From the NCBI GenBank assembly GCA_964563495.1, contig CAZLYK010000042.1:1-39390 (forward strand): a DNA stretch of 39,390 nt, in the 5' to 3' direction. Numbering within the stretch: the stretch's first letter is position 1; every line of letters starts with the position of its first letter. Origin of the DNA: CAZLYK01 sp964563495. GTDB taxonomy: Bacteria; Acidobacteriota; Blastocatellia; RBC074. The notes under the pieces were generated by a model, which worked only from the letters and a program-made list of their open reading frames with translations, ran no database searches and was not told the origin of the DNA. Position numbers and translations under genes: made by a program. Of the stretch, positions 19,999 to 27,357 are shown piece by piece.

Positions 19999-20173
19999 CA
20001 GTTGCCCCGAAGGGGCAAAAGACAAGAGCCATGGGCAAGCGCGAAGCGCGCCGCCCCTGGCTGTTATCTTTCGCGCCGACGGCGCTTCAAACAACCATAA
20101 TTCAATGCCATTGCCCCGAAGGGGTGAGTGGCGAGAGTCCGAATCTTTTTTGTCTGATTTAGCCAAGAGAGTT

Positions 20174-20202
20174 GATGGGATTTTTGCGAGATTAAACAAG
20201 AT
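20174..20202 (+). repeat. Half copy of the stop-codon repeat family at the nadC start
   Basis: 24 of 29 positions match the left arm plus start of the centre of the copy at 12771-12858 (GGATTTTTGC...ACAAGAT). The last two bases are the A and T of the nadC ATG. No right arm is visible. Confidence 0.6.
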
Positions 20203-21067
20203 GATCAATCCGCTCGATCTCGAACTGGTTTATGACGTTGTCAATGGCGCGCTTGATGAGGATCTGGGGCGCGGCGATATCACCTCGCGCTCGGTCGTTC
20301 GCACGGGGGTGAAAGCTCGCGGCAGCTTTATGGCCAAGCAGGATTTTATCCTCGCCGGGCTTGAGGTTGCCGACGCGGTCTTCTCCTCGTTCGATCCATA
20401 TCTGCAGATCGAATCGACGGCGGGTGATGGGGATGAGATCAAAGCCGGAAAGGTCTTCGCCCGCGCCACCGGCGATGCGCAGGTGCTGCTGGCCGCCGAA
20501 CGCGTGGCGCTCAATTTTCTTCAGCACCTTTCCGGGATTGCGACCGTGACGCGCAAATATGTGGATGCGGTTGCGGGGACCGGCGCCAGGATCGTTGACA
20601 CCCGCAAGACCACGCCCGGTTTGAGAATGCTCGAAAAATACGCCGTCACCGCTGGCGGCGGGCAGAATCATCGCCTCGGCTTGGATGATGGCGTCCTGAT
20701 CAAGGATAATCACCTGGCCATGGCCGGCAGCGTCACCGACGCCGTGCGCCGCGCGCGCGAAGCCGCCGGTCACCTGCATAAGATAGAGGTCGAAGTCGCG
20801 TCGCTCGAGCAGGTCAAAGAGGCTCTGGATGTCGGGGCCGATATTTTATTGCTCGACAATATGACGCCGGAGATGGTGCGCCAGGCGGTCATGCTGGTCC
20901 ACGGACGAGAGCCGCGGGAACGCCTCACTCTGACGGAGGCTTCCGGCGGAATCAATCTGATCAACGTTCGCGCTTATGCCGAAGCCGGCGCGGATCTGAT
21001 CTCGATCGGCGCGCTGACACATTCGGCTCCGGCAGTCGATATCAGCTTCAAGATCAAACCTGCCTGA
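20201..21067 (+). CDS. nadC: Nicotinate-nucleotide pyrophosphorylase (carboxylating)
   Basis: Quinolinate phosphoribosyltransferase, which makes nicotinic acid mononucleotide from quinolinate and PRPP in de novo NAD synthesis. The 288 residues match the family. Seen: NGALDEDLGRGDITSRSVV, AERVALNFLQHLSGIAT, the quinolinate-binding DTRKTTPGLRMLEKYAV, GGGQNHRLGLDDGVLIKDNH, and a C-terminal barrel with EVEVASLEQVKEAL, ILLDNMTPE, EASGGINLINV and GADLISIGALTHS. Start is ATG 20201. The longer open frame from 20105 is rejected because it is repeat sequence. There is no good Shine-Dalgarno sequence, and the start codon grows out of a decayed repeat arm. NadA and NadB are not in the window. Another copy of the repeat starts at its stop. 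Confidence 0.95.
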   Translation: MINPLDLELVYDVVNGALDEDLGRGDITSRSVVRTGVKARGSFMAKQDFILAGLEVADAVFSSFDPYLQIESTAGDGDEIKAGKVFARATGDAQVLLAAERVALNFLQHLSGIATVTRKYVDAVAGTGARIVDTRKTTPGLRMLEKYAVTAGGGQNHRLGLDDGVLIKDNHLAMAGSVTDAVRRAREAAGHLHKIEVEVASLEQVKEALDVGADILLLDNMTPEMVRQAVMLVHGREPRERLTLTEASGGINLINVRAYAEAGADLISIGALTHSAPAVDISFKIKPA

Positions 21068-21130
21068 AAATAGACAGGATTTACAGGATTTCTGCGGGAT
21101 TAAACAGGACGCACGAAACCGAAAAACCGT
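21067..21130 (+). repeat. Half copy of the stop-codon repeat family with insert, after nadC
   Basis: It begins at the final base of the nadC TGA with AAAATAGACAGGATTTACAG, continues with two more units, and then has a 27-bp segment (21104-21130, from ACAGGACGCACGAAACC) that is identical to 39342-39368. No right arm follows, so the copy is one-sided. Confidence 0.85.
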
Positions 21131-21175
21131 GCTGATCGCACTGGTCATCTCTCTTTTCCCCGGCCGCCGGAAAGA

Positions 21176-21961
21176 ATGGTTAATTTGCATCGTCACGGCC
21201 CCTTCGTCATTCATCATTTCCAGACCATCGGGTCGACCAACGATTATCTCAAGGAGATGATTGATGCGCCGGAGTTTACCTGTGTTGTGGCCGACGAGCA
21301 GACCGCGGGGCGAGGACGCCGCACGCGCGTCTGGCATTCGACCGCGGGTTGCGGCCTGTACCTTTCAGTTCTGCTGCGGCCGCGAGGGGGGGTCTCGAAG
21401 GTCACACTGTTGAGTCTCGTCGCCGCGGTTGCGGCGGCTGAGACCTTGATTCAACTCGGGGTGAGCGGCGTCGATATCAAGTGGCCCAACGACCTGCTGA
21501 TCAATGAACGCAAGGCCTGCGGCATATTGATCGAGAGCGCCGGATCATCCGGAGCGGCGAAAACCGGCGGTCCGGATTCACTCCGCATGATTATGGGCGT
21601 CGGCGTCAATCTTAATCACCGATCTTTTCCCGATGAGATCAGCCGGACCGCTACATCAATTGCGATCGAAATGGGAAAGCCGATTGAAATCGAAGAGTTT
21701 CGCGATCGGTTGCTCGACAAACTCTTCGATTGGTATGAGCGATGGCAGCGGGGTGAAGGGAGTTCGATCATCGATCGATGGCGGGAATTGTCGAGCTATG
21801 CGTGCGGCCGGAGAGTCGTCGTGACGCTCGATCACGAGCAGATCACCGGTCAAACGGCGGGTTTGAATGCCGACGGCGGTTTGCTGGTAATGACCGATGG
21901 CGGAGAATTGAAAACCGTGCTGGCGGGAGAAGTTTCGCATTTGCGGGATGCCCGATCCTGA
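21176..21961 (+). CDS. birA: Biotin--[acetyl-CoA-carboxylase] ligase (no repressor domain)
   Basis: Attaches biotin to the carboxylase carrier protein through biotinyl-AMP. The 261 residues hold only the catalytic and C-terminal domains, without the N-terminal winged helix of E. coli BirA, so this is a group I ligase that should not act as repressor. Motifs: IGSTNDYLKEM, the AMP/biotin loop GRGRRTRVWHSTAGCGLYLSV, VDIKWPNDLLINERKACGIL with the key Lys residues, and GVGVNLNHRSFPDE. The C-terminal SH3-like part follows (RVVVTLDHEQITGQTAGLNAD). ATG 21176 has GGAAAG only a few bases before it. About 108 bp separate it from nadC, with a half repeat in between. The carboxylase it serves is not in the window. 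Confidence 0.94.
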   Translation: MVNLHRHGPFVIHHFQTIGSTNDYLKEMIDAPEFTCVVADEQTAGRGRRTRVWHSTAGCGLYLSVLLRPRGGVSKVTLLSLVAAVAAAETLIQLGVSGVDIKWPNDLLINERKACGILIESAGSSGAAKTGGPDSLRMIMGVGVNLNHRSFPDEISRTATSIAIEMGKPIEIEEFRDRLLDKLFDWYERWQRGEGSSIIDRWRELSSYACGRRVVVTLDHEQITGQTAGLNADGGLLVMTDGGELKTVLAGEVSHLRDARS

Positions 21962-21967
21962 AACTGA

Positions 21968-21998
21968 CCGGCTCACTCAACCGGCAATCTTTTTTTTT
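21968..21998 (+). terminator. Possible weak terminator after birA
   Basis: A CCGG...CCGG pair with a 9-nt loop is followed shortly by a run of nine T (21990-21998). The stem is only 4 bp, so termination is doubtful. Confidence 0.3.
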
Positions 21999-22139
21999 CT
22001 TCAATCACGGCTAACCTGTGGCTGCCAAGTTGAAGAGCATGTCAAGCACGAGTAAGATGTGCGTGGCCGATATCCCCTGAACCACACACACGAGCACTCA
22101 AAGCTCAAGGCGAGCAGCTCTGCGCCCCTGCTGTAAGTC

Positions 22140-22850
22140 ATGAATTATTTCAACTATTTCACCGAAATCGAGGATGAGTTCGTCAGGCGTCGTGGAAGTC
22201 ATCTGCTGGTTTCGCCGCTCGATTGGTCTTTGATGGAGATGTGGAAACAGCGCGGCGTTCCACTGCACATCGTTCTGCGCGGCATCAATTCATCGTTCGA
22301 CTCCTACGAGAGCCGGCCGTTTCGCGGGCGAAAGGTCAACTCGCTCTTCTACTGCCAGCAGGAGGTCGAGACCATGTTCCGGGAATACTGTGAATCGCGC
22401 GTCGGCGGCAACGGCAACGGCCAGACCCAGGAGACCGGCAGCGGCTCTTCATTCGACGCCGGGACGATCGCTGATTATTTGACCGAGCAATCTCAGTCGC
22501 TCAATCGACTGGGTCAGAGATATTCCACTGATGCCGCCCTCAATCAGACGCTCGAGCGGGTTGAGATGCGGCTCAGCCAGATCATCGAAGATCTGCGCGC
22601 GGCGATCAATATTTCACCCGAGGCGCTCGAGACTGATTTGACCATGATCGAAGAGGTGATTCTCGATGGTCTGAAAGAGAGCGCCGGCGAGGGGAAGCTG
22701 GCGGAGATAAGAAAGGAAGGGAAACAGCAGTTGCGGGCGTATCGCGAGAGCATGAATGCCGAGGTTTACCGTCAAACGTTGGATAATTTTGTCGCGCGGC
22801 GCCTGCGTGAAAATTATCAGGTTCCCCGGCTGAGCCTGTTTTACCTGTAA
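22140..22850 (+). CDS. Conserved-looking protein of unknown function
   Basis: A 236-residue soluble protein with no signal peptide or membrane segment. It starts MNYFNYFTEIEDEFVRRRG. Residues 1-90 are a compact, Trp- and Arg-rich part (LLVSPLDWSLMEMWKQRGVP, then VLRGINSSFDSYESRPFRGR). A Gly/Asn/Gln linker follows near 98-115, and then long helices (ERVEMRLSQIIEDLRAAINI, REGKQQLRAYRESMN-like) to the end. I recall similar unnamed proteins in Acidobacteriota, but cannot assign a function. It lies just before the RlmD-type methyltransferase gene (65 bp). No Shine-Dalgarno sequence is obvious before ATG 22140, and the 120-bp upstream spacer is structured but unassigned. Confidence 0.7.
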   Translation: MNYFNYFTEIEDEFVRRRGSHLLVSPLDWSLMEMWKQRGVPLHIVLRGINSSFDSYESRPFRGRKVNSLFYCQQEVETMFREYCESRVGGNGNGQTQETGSGSSFDAGTIADYLTEQSQSLNRLGQRYSTDAALNQTLERVEMRLSQIIEDLRAAINISPEALETDLTMIEEVILDGLKESAGEGKLAEIRKEGKQQLRAYRESMNAEVYRQTLDNFVARRLRENYQVPRLSLFYL

Positions 22851-22915
22851 TCGCAAGCCGTCGCCCCAAACGTCTTCGCGGATTCGGCGCGATTCGTTGA
22901 GGATGAGGGAAAAGT

Positions 22916-24178
22916 ATGGCATCAACCGCAGATCTCCTCGAACAAGGCAGCCGAGACCAGAGTCGGATGACTCCCGGCGAGAGGCACGAGGTGACGATCG
23001 AAAAGCTCGTCTACGGAGGGGACGGCCTGGCGCGGATAGGGACTCAAGCAGTCTTCGTGCCGGTGGCTGCAGTCGGTGATCGGTTGCTCGTCCGGATCAC
23101 GGAGGTCGAGCGTAATTATGCCCGCGCCGTGATTGAAAAAATTATTACCCCCTCGCCTGTACGCCGCACTCCGCCGTGCGACAATTTCGGTGCCTGCGGT
23201 GGATGCCAGCTCCAACACTTGGATTATCCGGCCCAGCTCGAAGCCAAAGTCTCCTTCGTCCGCGAATCGCTGCGCCGCCTGGGCGGAATCGAATGGGAAA
23301 GCGAGATCGCGATCTGCTCATCATCGGAGTTTGGCTATCGCTCCCGGGCAGAGATCAAGGTCAGACACGATCAGGAAGGGCGCCCTCAGATCGGTTATTT
23401 TCGCGCCGGCTCCCAGGAGATCTGTCAGGTCGAGGACTGTTTGGTCCTCTTGCCGGCGGTCAATCGTGAGTTGCAGCGCCTGCACGCCGAACCGTCATTG
23501 ATCCCGTGTGACGCGACCAGGGTTTATCTGACTGCCGGCGATGACGAGGTAATTGTCACTCCGGCGACCGGTGAAAACAGCCGGCAGGAGGAGGTCGATG
23601 CAATGGGGACGGCTTCTCGGCAGATCGCCGGTTTGACTTATCGTTTCGGCGTCAGATCATTTTTTCAGGGAAACCGCCTGCTGGTTGAAGACCTGATCCG
23701 TGTGGCAATCGGCCGGGCGGAAGGTAAATTCGCCGTCGATCTTTACGCCGGAGTCGGCCTTTTCAGCCTGCAGTTGGCGCGCACCTTCGAGCAGGTTTGC
23801 GCCGTCGAGGGCAATCGCGTGGCGGCCGGTCACGGGATAGAGAACGCGCGCGCCAATGGACTGGCCAACATTCGCTATGAGCCGATCTCGGTCGAGGCCT
23901 GGCTGAAGTACAAATCGTCGGAATCGCCCAGGCCCGACCTGGTCCTGCTCGATCCGCCGCGCGCCGGAGTGGGCGCGCAAGTGATCGAACGACTCAGTGC
24001 GCTTTCGCCCCTGGCGATAACTTATGTCTCCTGTGATCCGGCTACCCTGTCGCGCGATTTGAAGATGCTGATCAGTTATGGTTATCGGATCGAATCGATC
24101 GACGCGCTCGATATGTTCCCACAAACTTTTCACGTCGAGACCGTCACTCAGTTGAGGATTGATCAGAATCTTGTTTAA
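22916..24178 (+). CDS. rlmD: TrmA/RlmD-family 23S rRNA m5U methyltransferase
   Basis: Transfers a methyl from SAM to C5 of a uridine, in RlmD U1939 of 23S rRNA. The 420 residues start with a TRAM domain (about 20-75, EKLVYGGDGLARIGTQAVFV). An Fe-S site has Cys88, Cys94 and Cys97 in CDNFGACGGC and a fourth Cys175. SAM motif I is DLYAGVGLFSLQLAR (from 275), and the LLDPPRAGV loop follows. The nucleophile is Cys373 in TYVSCDPATLSRDL, and Glu408 in FHVETV is the expected general base. GAGGGA lies 6 bp before ATG 22916. The exact target cannot be read from the sequence; RlmC or TrmA-like roles remain possible. The stop codon lies in a decayed repeat arm. Confidence 0.9.
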   Translation: MASTADLLEQGSRDQSRMTPGERHEVTIEKLVYGGDGLARIGTQAVFVPVAAVGDRLLVRITEVERNYARAVIEKIITPSPVRRTPPCDNFGACGGCQLQHLDYPAQLEAKVSFVRESLRRLGGIEWESEIAICSSSEFGYRSRAEIKVRHDQEGRPQIGYFRAGSQEICQVEDCLVLLPAVNRELQRLHAEPSLIPCDATRVYLTAGDDEVIVTPATGENSRQEEVDAMGTASRQIAGLTYRFGVRSFFQGNRLLVEDLIRVAIGRAEGKFAVDLYAGVGLFSLQLARTFEQVCAVEGNRVAAGHGIENARANGLANIRYEPISVEAWLKYKSSESPRPDLVLLDPPRAGVGAQVIERLSALSPLAITYVSCDPATLSRDLKMLISYGYRIESIDALDMFPQTFHVETVTQLRIDQNLV

Positions 24179-24189
24179 TCCCGTCTATT
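24167..24189 (-). repeat. Half copy of the stop-codon repeat family over the rlmD stop
   Basis: AATCTTGTTTAATCCCGTCT plus ATT matches the reverse complement of the consensus arm AATAGACAGGATT...ACAAGATT with a few changes. The rlmD TAA (24176-24178) is part of it. No partner arm is seen. Confidence 0.6.
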
Positions 24190-24197
24190 CTATCCGG

Positions 24198-24259
24198 CCA
24201 CCCCCCTCCACCTCCTCCACCCCCTCCACCCCCTCCACCCCTCCACCCCTCCACCCCCG
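24198..24259. repeat. C-rich tandem array (CCCCTCCA-like) before comEC
   Basis: About six or seven units of 8 or 9 bp (CCCCTCCA, CCCCCTCCA) in a row, almost purely pyrimidine. The array ends about 21 bp before the comEC ATG. The opposite strand is G-rich and could form a quadruplex or triplex. Copy number may vary. Confidence 0.9.
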
Positions 24260-24280
24260 GTCACCCCGTCGGATTAGATC

Positions 24281-27040
24281 ATGCCTCGTCGTTTATCTTT
24301 CCCCGGGCTGACCAGTCTGGAGCAGCCTGTTTTCTATGTCGCCCTGGCTTTGATTGGCGGGATGCTCTGTGGATCCTGCTGGTCGTTTTCGGTCAAGGCG
24401 TGGCTTATCGCCGCGGTGGTTTTGTGGCCGGCGGTCACGACTTTTCAGTTTGCGCGATGGCGCGGGCGCAAAGCGGAGATCCTCTTACTGGCCGGTTATT
24501 TTGCTCTCGGCGGCGCGATCTGGGCGATCGATCAATCAAGCGTCGGTGAGGAGAGGGTGCGCAGGTTGTTCGAGCGGGGTGAGTTGAGAAATGACGAGCC
24601 GATCGAGATTGTCGGGACACTGAGCGCCGCGCCGGAGCTCGCGCCGGATCGAATCTATCTGAGCATAGATGTTTCGCGAGCCTCTACACTCGGGCGCGAT
24701 CATCGAGCCGGCGGCGCCGTGCAGATCGTCGTCCCTTTCAATGATCATCCGGCGCGGGTTGAATACGATGAGCTCGCGCTCGCTTACGGGACGCGGCTGA
24801 GATTGCTCGGTCACTTGAGCCATGAGCGAAATTATCGAAATCCCGGCGCGCCGGATTTCGATGAACTGCTCGGGTATCGCGGGTTCGACGCTTCCGGCTG
24901 GGTCAAGAGCCCGCTCTTGATCGAGCGTCTGGGAGAAGGGAGGAGAAATTTTTTGCTGGCGCGGCTCTACCGGTTGCGCGCGAAGGCCATCGCCGTCACC
25001 TTACGCAGCCTGACTCAGCCGGCCTCGGGCATACTGGTCGCCGCTCTGTTCGGCAATCGATACTTTCTCTCACGCGAGACGGCCGAGTCGTTTCGCGCCG
25101 GGGGGACATTTCATCTGCTCGTGATCTCCGGGCTGCATGTCGCGATGATCGCTCTGGTCGTTTTGTGGGTGGCGAGGAGGCTCAGCCCGGTGCGAACGAT
25201 TCAATATCTTCTCGTCCTCTTGCTCATGTGGAGTTATGCGTTGATGGTCGGAGGCCAGCCGGCGATCACGCGTTCGGTTGTCATGTTGACGATCGTGCTC
25301 GGCGGTCAGATCATCTTTCGGGTTGCGGCGGGGGCGAACACACTCGCGGCCTCGGCGATCGCCCTGCTCGTCTGGCAGCCGCGAGATCTCTTCAATCCCG
25401 GGTTTCAGTTGTCGTTTCTAACGGTTGCGGTAATCGTTTTACTGACCGGGCCGATCTATCTGAGATTGAAAGAGATTGGCGAGTGGACGCCTTCGGCGTC
25501 GACTCCGTACCCACCGCGCGCTCCGGCGGCCGCCAAATGGTGCGCTGAAGTATTGTGGTGGAATGAGACCAGGTTTCGCGAAGAGATGAAGGAGTCGCGG
25601 ATACGTTATCGTTTGGGCAAGGCCGGACTATCGATTCAGCTCAATCGCCTGCGATTTCAAAAAGCTCTGGCGTGGATGGCCACTACGATTCTGGCGACCA
25701 CCGGTGTCCAGATCGGTCTGTTGCCGCTGATGATCTCTCAATTTCATCGCGTCTCGCTCATTTCGCCTCTGACCAATGTGATCGAAGGGGCGCTGGTTTT
25801 CGTTCTCATGCTGGCGGGCGCCGGTTACCTGGTGGTCCATTCGGTGATCGGCGGGATTGTGCTCAACTTAGCGCCGGTCGTGAACTGGCTGGGCAGTTTG
25901 ACCGTCAGGGCGAGCGACCCGATGCTCAAATGGAGGAAGGCCAGCCTCCGCGTCCCGGATCCGGGAGACTGCACGGCTCCGCTCTATACGATCTACTTTA
26001 TCGCGATACTCGCTCTGGTTGTGACGATCAGCCGCTGGAATCCGCTGAGGAAGGGAGATCAAAGCCGCGACAGGCAAAGACGCTCGGCCGGGCGAATCCT
26101 GGTCGCCGTCTCCACGCTCACGATCGTAGTGTTAGGCTGGTTTTTGATCGCTCACCCGGTGTCGCATCGATACGACCGCGGCCGTTTGAGCATAACTTTT
26201 CTGGATGTCGGGCAGGGAGACGCGATGCTGATCAGTTTTCCCGGCGGATCATCGATGATGCTCGACAGCGGCGGGCGGCCAACGTTTAATCATCCGGGCG
26301 AGCCGGATGAAGGTGATGACGGCTTTGTCGAAGATCGCCTTGGAATAGCCGAAGCGGCAGTCATGCCCTACTTGTGGCATAGAGGAATCAACCGGCTTGA
26401 TTGGATTGTCGCCAGCCACGGTGATGCGGACCACGTCGAGGCTTTTGTCGAGATCGCGCGCAGCTTCGAAATCGGCTCCGCCCTCCGGCCTGCGGTCAGT
26501 CAGCCGGTTTCCGCATCCGACCTCTTCGACCAGGCGGTCAGGCTGTCGGGCTCGCCACTCCGTCTGGTCAGCAGGGGCGAGGTTATCGAGATCGAGGGGT
26601 CGCGCGTAGAGTGCCTTTCTCCCTTTTCCGGCGAGAGTGAAAAACCGATCTCCGACAACGACCAATCGCTGGTCCTCAAGCTCACTCTCGGCGAGCGCAG
26701 CTTTTTATTGACCGGCGATATCGAGAGGAAAGCCGAAGACCGGCTGGTCACTTCCGCAACCGATCTCGCGGCGGATGTATTGAAAGTCGCTCATCACGGT
26801 TCGAGGACGTCCTCGACTGCTCAGTTTCTGGGTCGTGTTAAACCGAAGCACGCAGTCATCTCGGCTGCCAACCCCAGTCCTTTCGGACACCCTCACGCAG
26901 AGGTAATCGAGCGATTACGGGAGACCGGCGCACGTATCTGGCGGACCGGCGATTGCGGCGCGATCACCATCTCGACCGACGGCCGGGATCTGCGGATCGA
27001 GACTTTTGTCGAATGTCAACCGGATCAGACAAGGCGGTAA
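24281..27040 (+). CDS. comEC: ComEC/Rec2 DNA-uptake channel protein
   Basis: Inner-membrane channel that carries single-stranded DNA into the cell in natural transformation. The 919 residues include N-terminal membrane segments with a soluble OB-like part (DUF4131 type, about 50-230), the Competence domain with many membrane helices (about 240-600; GTFHLLVISGLHVAMIALV, GGQPAITRSVVML, FNPGFQLSFLTVAVIV), and a C-terminal metallo-beta-lactamase domain from about 635. There LDVGQGDAMLI, MMLDSGG, ASHGDADHVEAF (metal ligands), LTGDIE and VLKVAHHGSRTSST are all intact, so nuclease activity is possible. No Shine-Dalgarno sequence is seen before ATG 24281; a C-rich array lies there instead. The gene converges with comEA (minus strand), with 14 bp between them. 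Confidence 0.93.
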   Translation: MPRRLSFPGLTSLEQPVFYVALALIGGMLCGSCWSFSVKAWLIAAVVLWPAVTTFQFARWRGRKAEILLLAGYFALGGAIWAIDQSSVGEERVRRLFERGELRNDEPIEIVGTLSAAPELAPDRIYLSIDVSRASTLGRDHRAGGAVQIVVPFNDHPARVEYDELALAYGTRLRLLGHLSHERNYRNPGAPDFDELLGYRGFDASGWVKSPLLIERLGEGRRNFLLARLYRLRAKAIAVTLRSLTQPASGILVAALFGNRYFLSRETAESFRAGGTFHLLVISGLHVAMIALVVLWVARRLSPVRTIQYLLVLLLMWSYALMVGGQPAITRSVVMLTIVLGGQIIFRVAAGANTLAASAIALLVWQPRDLFNPGFQLSFLTVAVIVLLTGPIYLRLKEIGEWTPSASTPYPPRAPAAAKWCAEVLWWNETRFREEMKESRIRYRLGKAGLSIQLNRLRFQKALAWMATTILATTGVQIGLLPLMISQFHRVSLISPLTNVIEGALVFVLMLAGAGYLVVHSVIGGIVLNLAPVVNWLGSLTVRASDPMLKWRKASLRVPDPGDCTAPLYTIYFIAILALVVTISRWNPLRKGDQSRDRQRRSAGRILVAVSTLTIVVLGWFLIAHPVSHRYDRGRLSITFLDVGQGDAMLISFPGGSSMMLDSGGRPTFNHPGEPDEGDDGFVEDRLGIAEAAVMPYLWHRGINRLDWIVASHGDADHVEAFVEIARSFEIGSALRPAVSQPVSASDLFDQAVRLSGSPLRLVSRGEVIEIEGSRVECLSPFSGESEKPISDNDQSLVLKLTLGERSFLLTGDIERKAEDRLVTSATDLAADVLKVAHHGSRTSSTAQFLGRVKPKHAVISAANPSPFGHPHAEVIERLRETGARIWRTGDCGAITISTDGRDLRIETFVECQPDQTRR

Positions 27041-27054
27041 TCGCCCCGTCTATT

Positions 27055-27348
27055 TCAAACTTTGATCAGGTGAGCGATCTGTCTGAACCTTCTCGCGCTG
27101 AATCCGCGAACGATGATCACGTCCTCCGGGCGCTTGAAAGGACCGTGTCTGCGACGATGAGCGATGATCCGTTGCGCCAGCACCGGCCCGATGCCCGGCA
27201 GTCGCATCAGTTCTTCAGCCAGGGCCGTGTTTAGATTGACCCGTTCATTCTGTACTGAGACTGAAATCGGGACTGCCCGGCCGGCCAGGTCGCGGCTGTA
27301 GAGCAGGCTTAAGGTGATCAGGGTCAGAGCAATCAAGGGAGATACCAC
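27055..27348 (-). CDS. comEA: ComEA-like helix-hairpin-helix DNA-binding protein
   Basis: A 97-residue protein with an N-terminal membrane anchor or signal (SPLIALTLITLSLL) and a helix-hairpin-helix domain (VNLNTALAEELMRLPGIGPV, then LAQRIIAHRRRHGPFKRPED and VRGFSARRFRQIAHLI). ComEA binds incoming double-stranded DNA in the periplasm and passes it to ComEC. The convergent comEC next door supports the call. The start is GTG at 27348 (VSPLIALT), 9 bp after the AlbA_2 gene. Its Shine-Dalgarno sequence is weak, and translational coupling is likely. It would be the last gene of a tatA-AlbA_2-comEA run. Confidence 0.85.
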   Translation of the reverse strand: MVSPLIALTLITLSLLYSRDLAGRAVPISVSVQNERVNLNTALAEELMRLPGIGPVLAQRIIAHRRRHGPFKRPEDVIIVRGFSARRFRQIAHLIKV

Positions 27349-27357
27349 GGACCAGGC

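Larger units (their letters stand above)
19771..20124. mobile_element. MITE-like non-coding element with inverted ends (contains the gap)
   Basis: The end GGGCAATGGCATTGAATTA (19778-19796) is inverted at 20098-20116, a perfect 19-bp match. Both ends are flanked by CCCCGAAGGG(G) hairpins (19771-19780 and 20114-20124). Inside are TTGCCCC-GAA-GGGGCAA (20002-20018) and GCGCC-GAC-GGCGC (20073-20085), each with a three-base GNA loop. No ORF of note occurs. This looks like a miniature inverted-repeat or REP-type composite element. No target-site duplication could be confirmed. Confidence 0.6.
19733..20200. other. Repeat-rich intergenic region with assembly gap
   Basis: No gene is supported here. 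The region holds a probable short non-coding element (19771-20124) with inverted ends and GNA-loop hairpins, a 55-bp direct repeat on both sides of a 100-N gap, and a half copy of the stop-codon repeat family that runs into the nadC start. The frame leading into nadC is open back to 20105, but that part is element sequence. Confidence 0.75.

Noticed and set aside
20105..20200. Longer N-terminus for NadC
   Set aside because: This part is made of the hairpin element and a repeat arm; the family start matches ATG 20201.
24198..24259. CRISPR or coding repeat
   Set aside because: Continuous pyrimidine units without spacers, and no frame that matches a protein.
27041..27056. Ninth copy of the stop-codon repeat after comEC
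   Set aside because: CCCCGTCTATTTC resembles an arm end, but only about ten bases match, too few to separate from chance.
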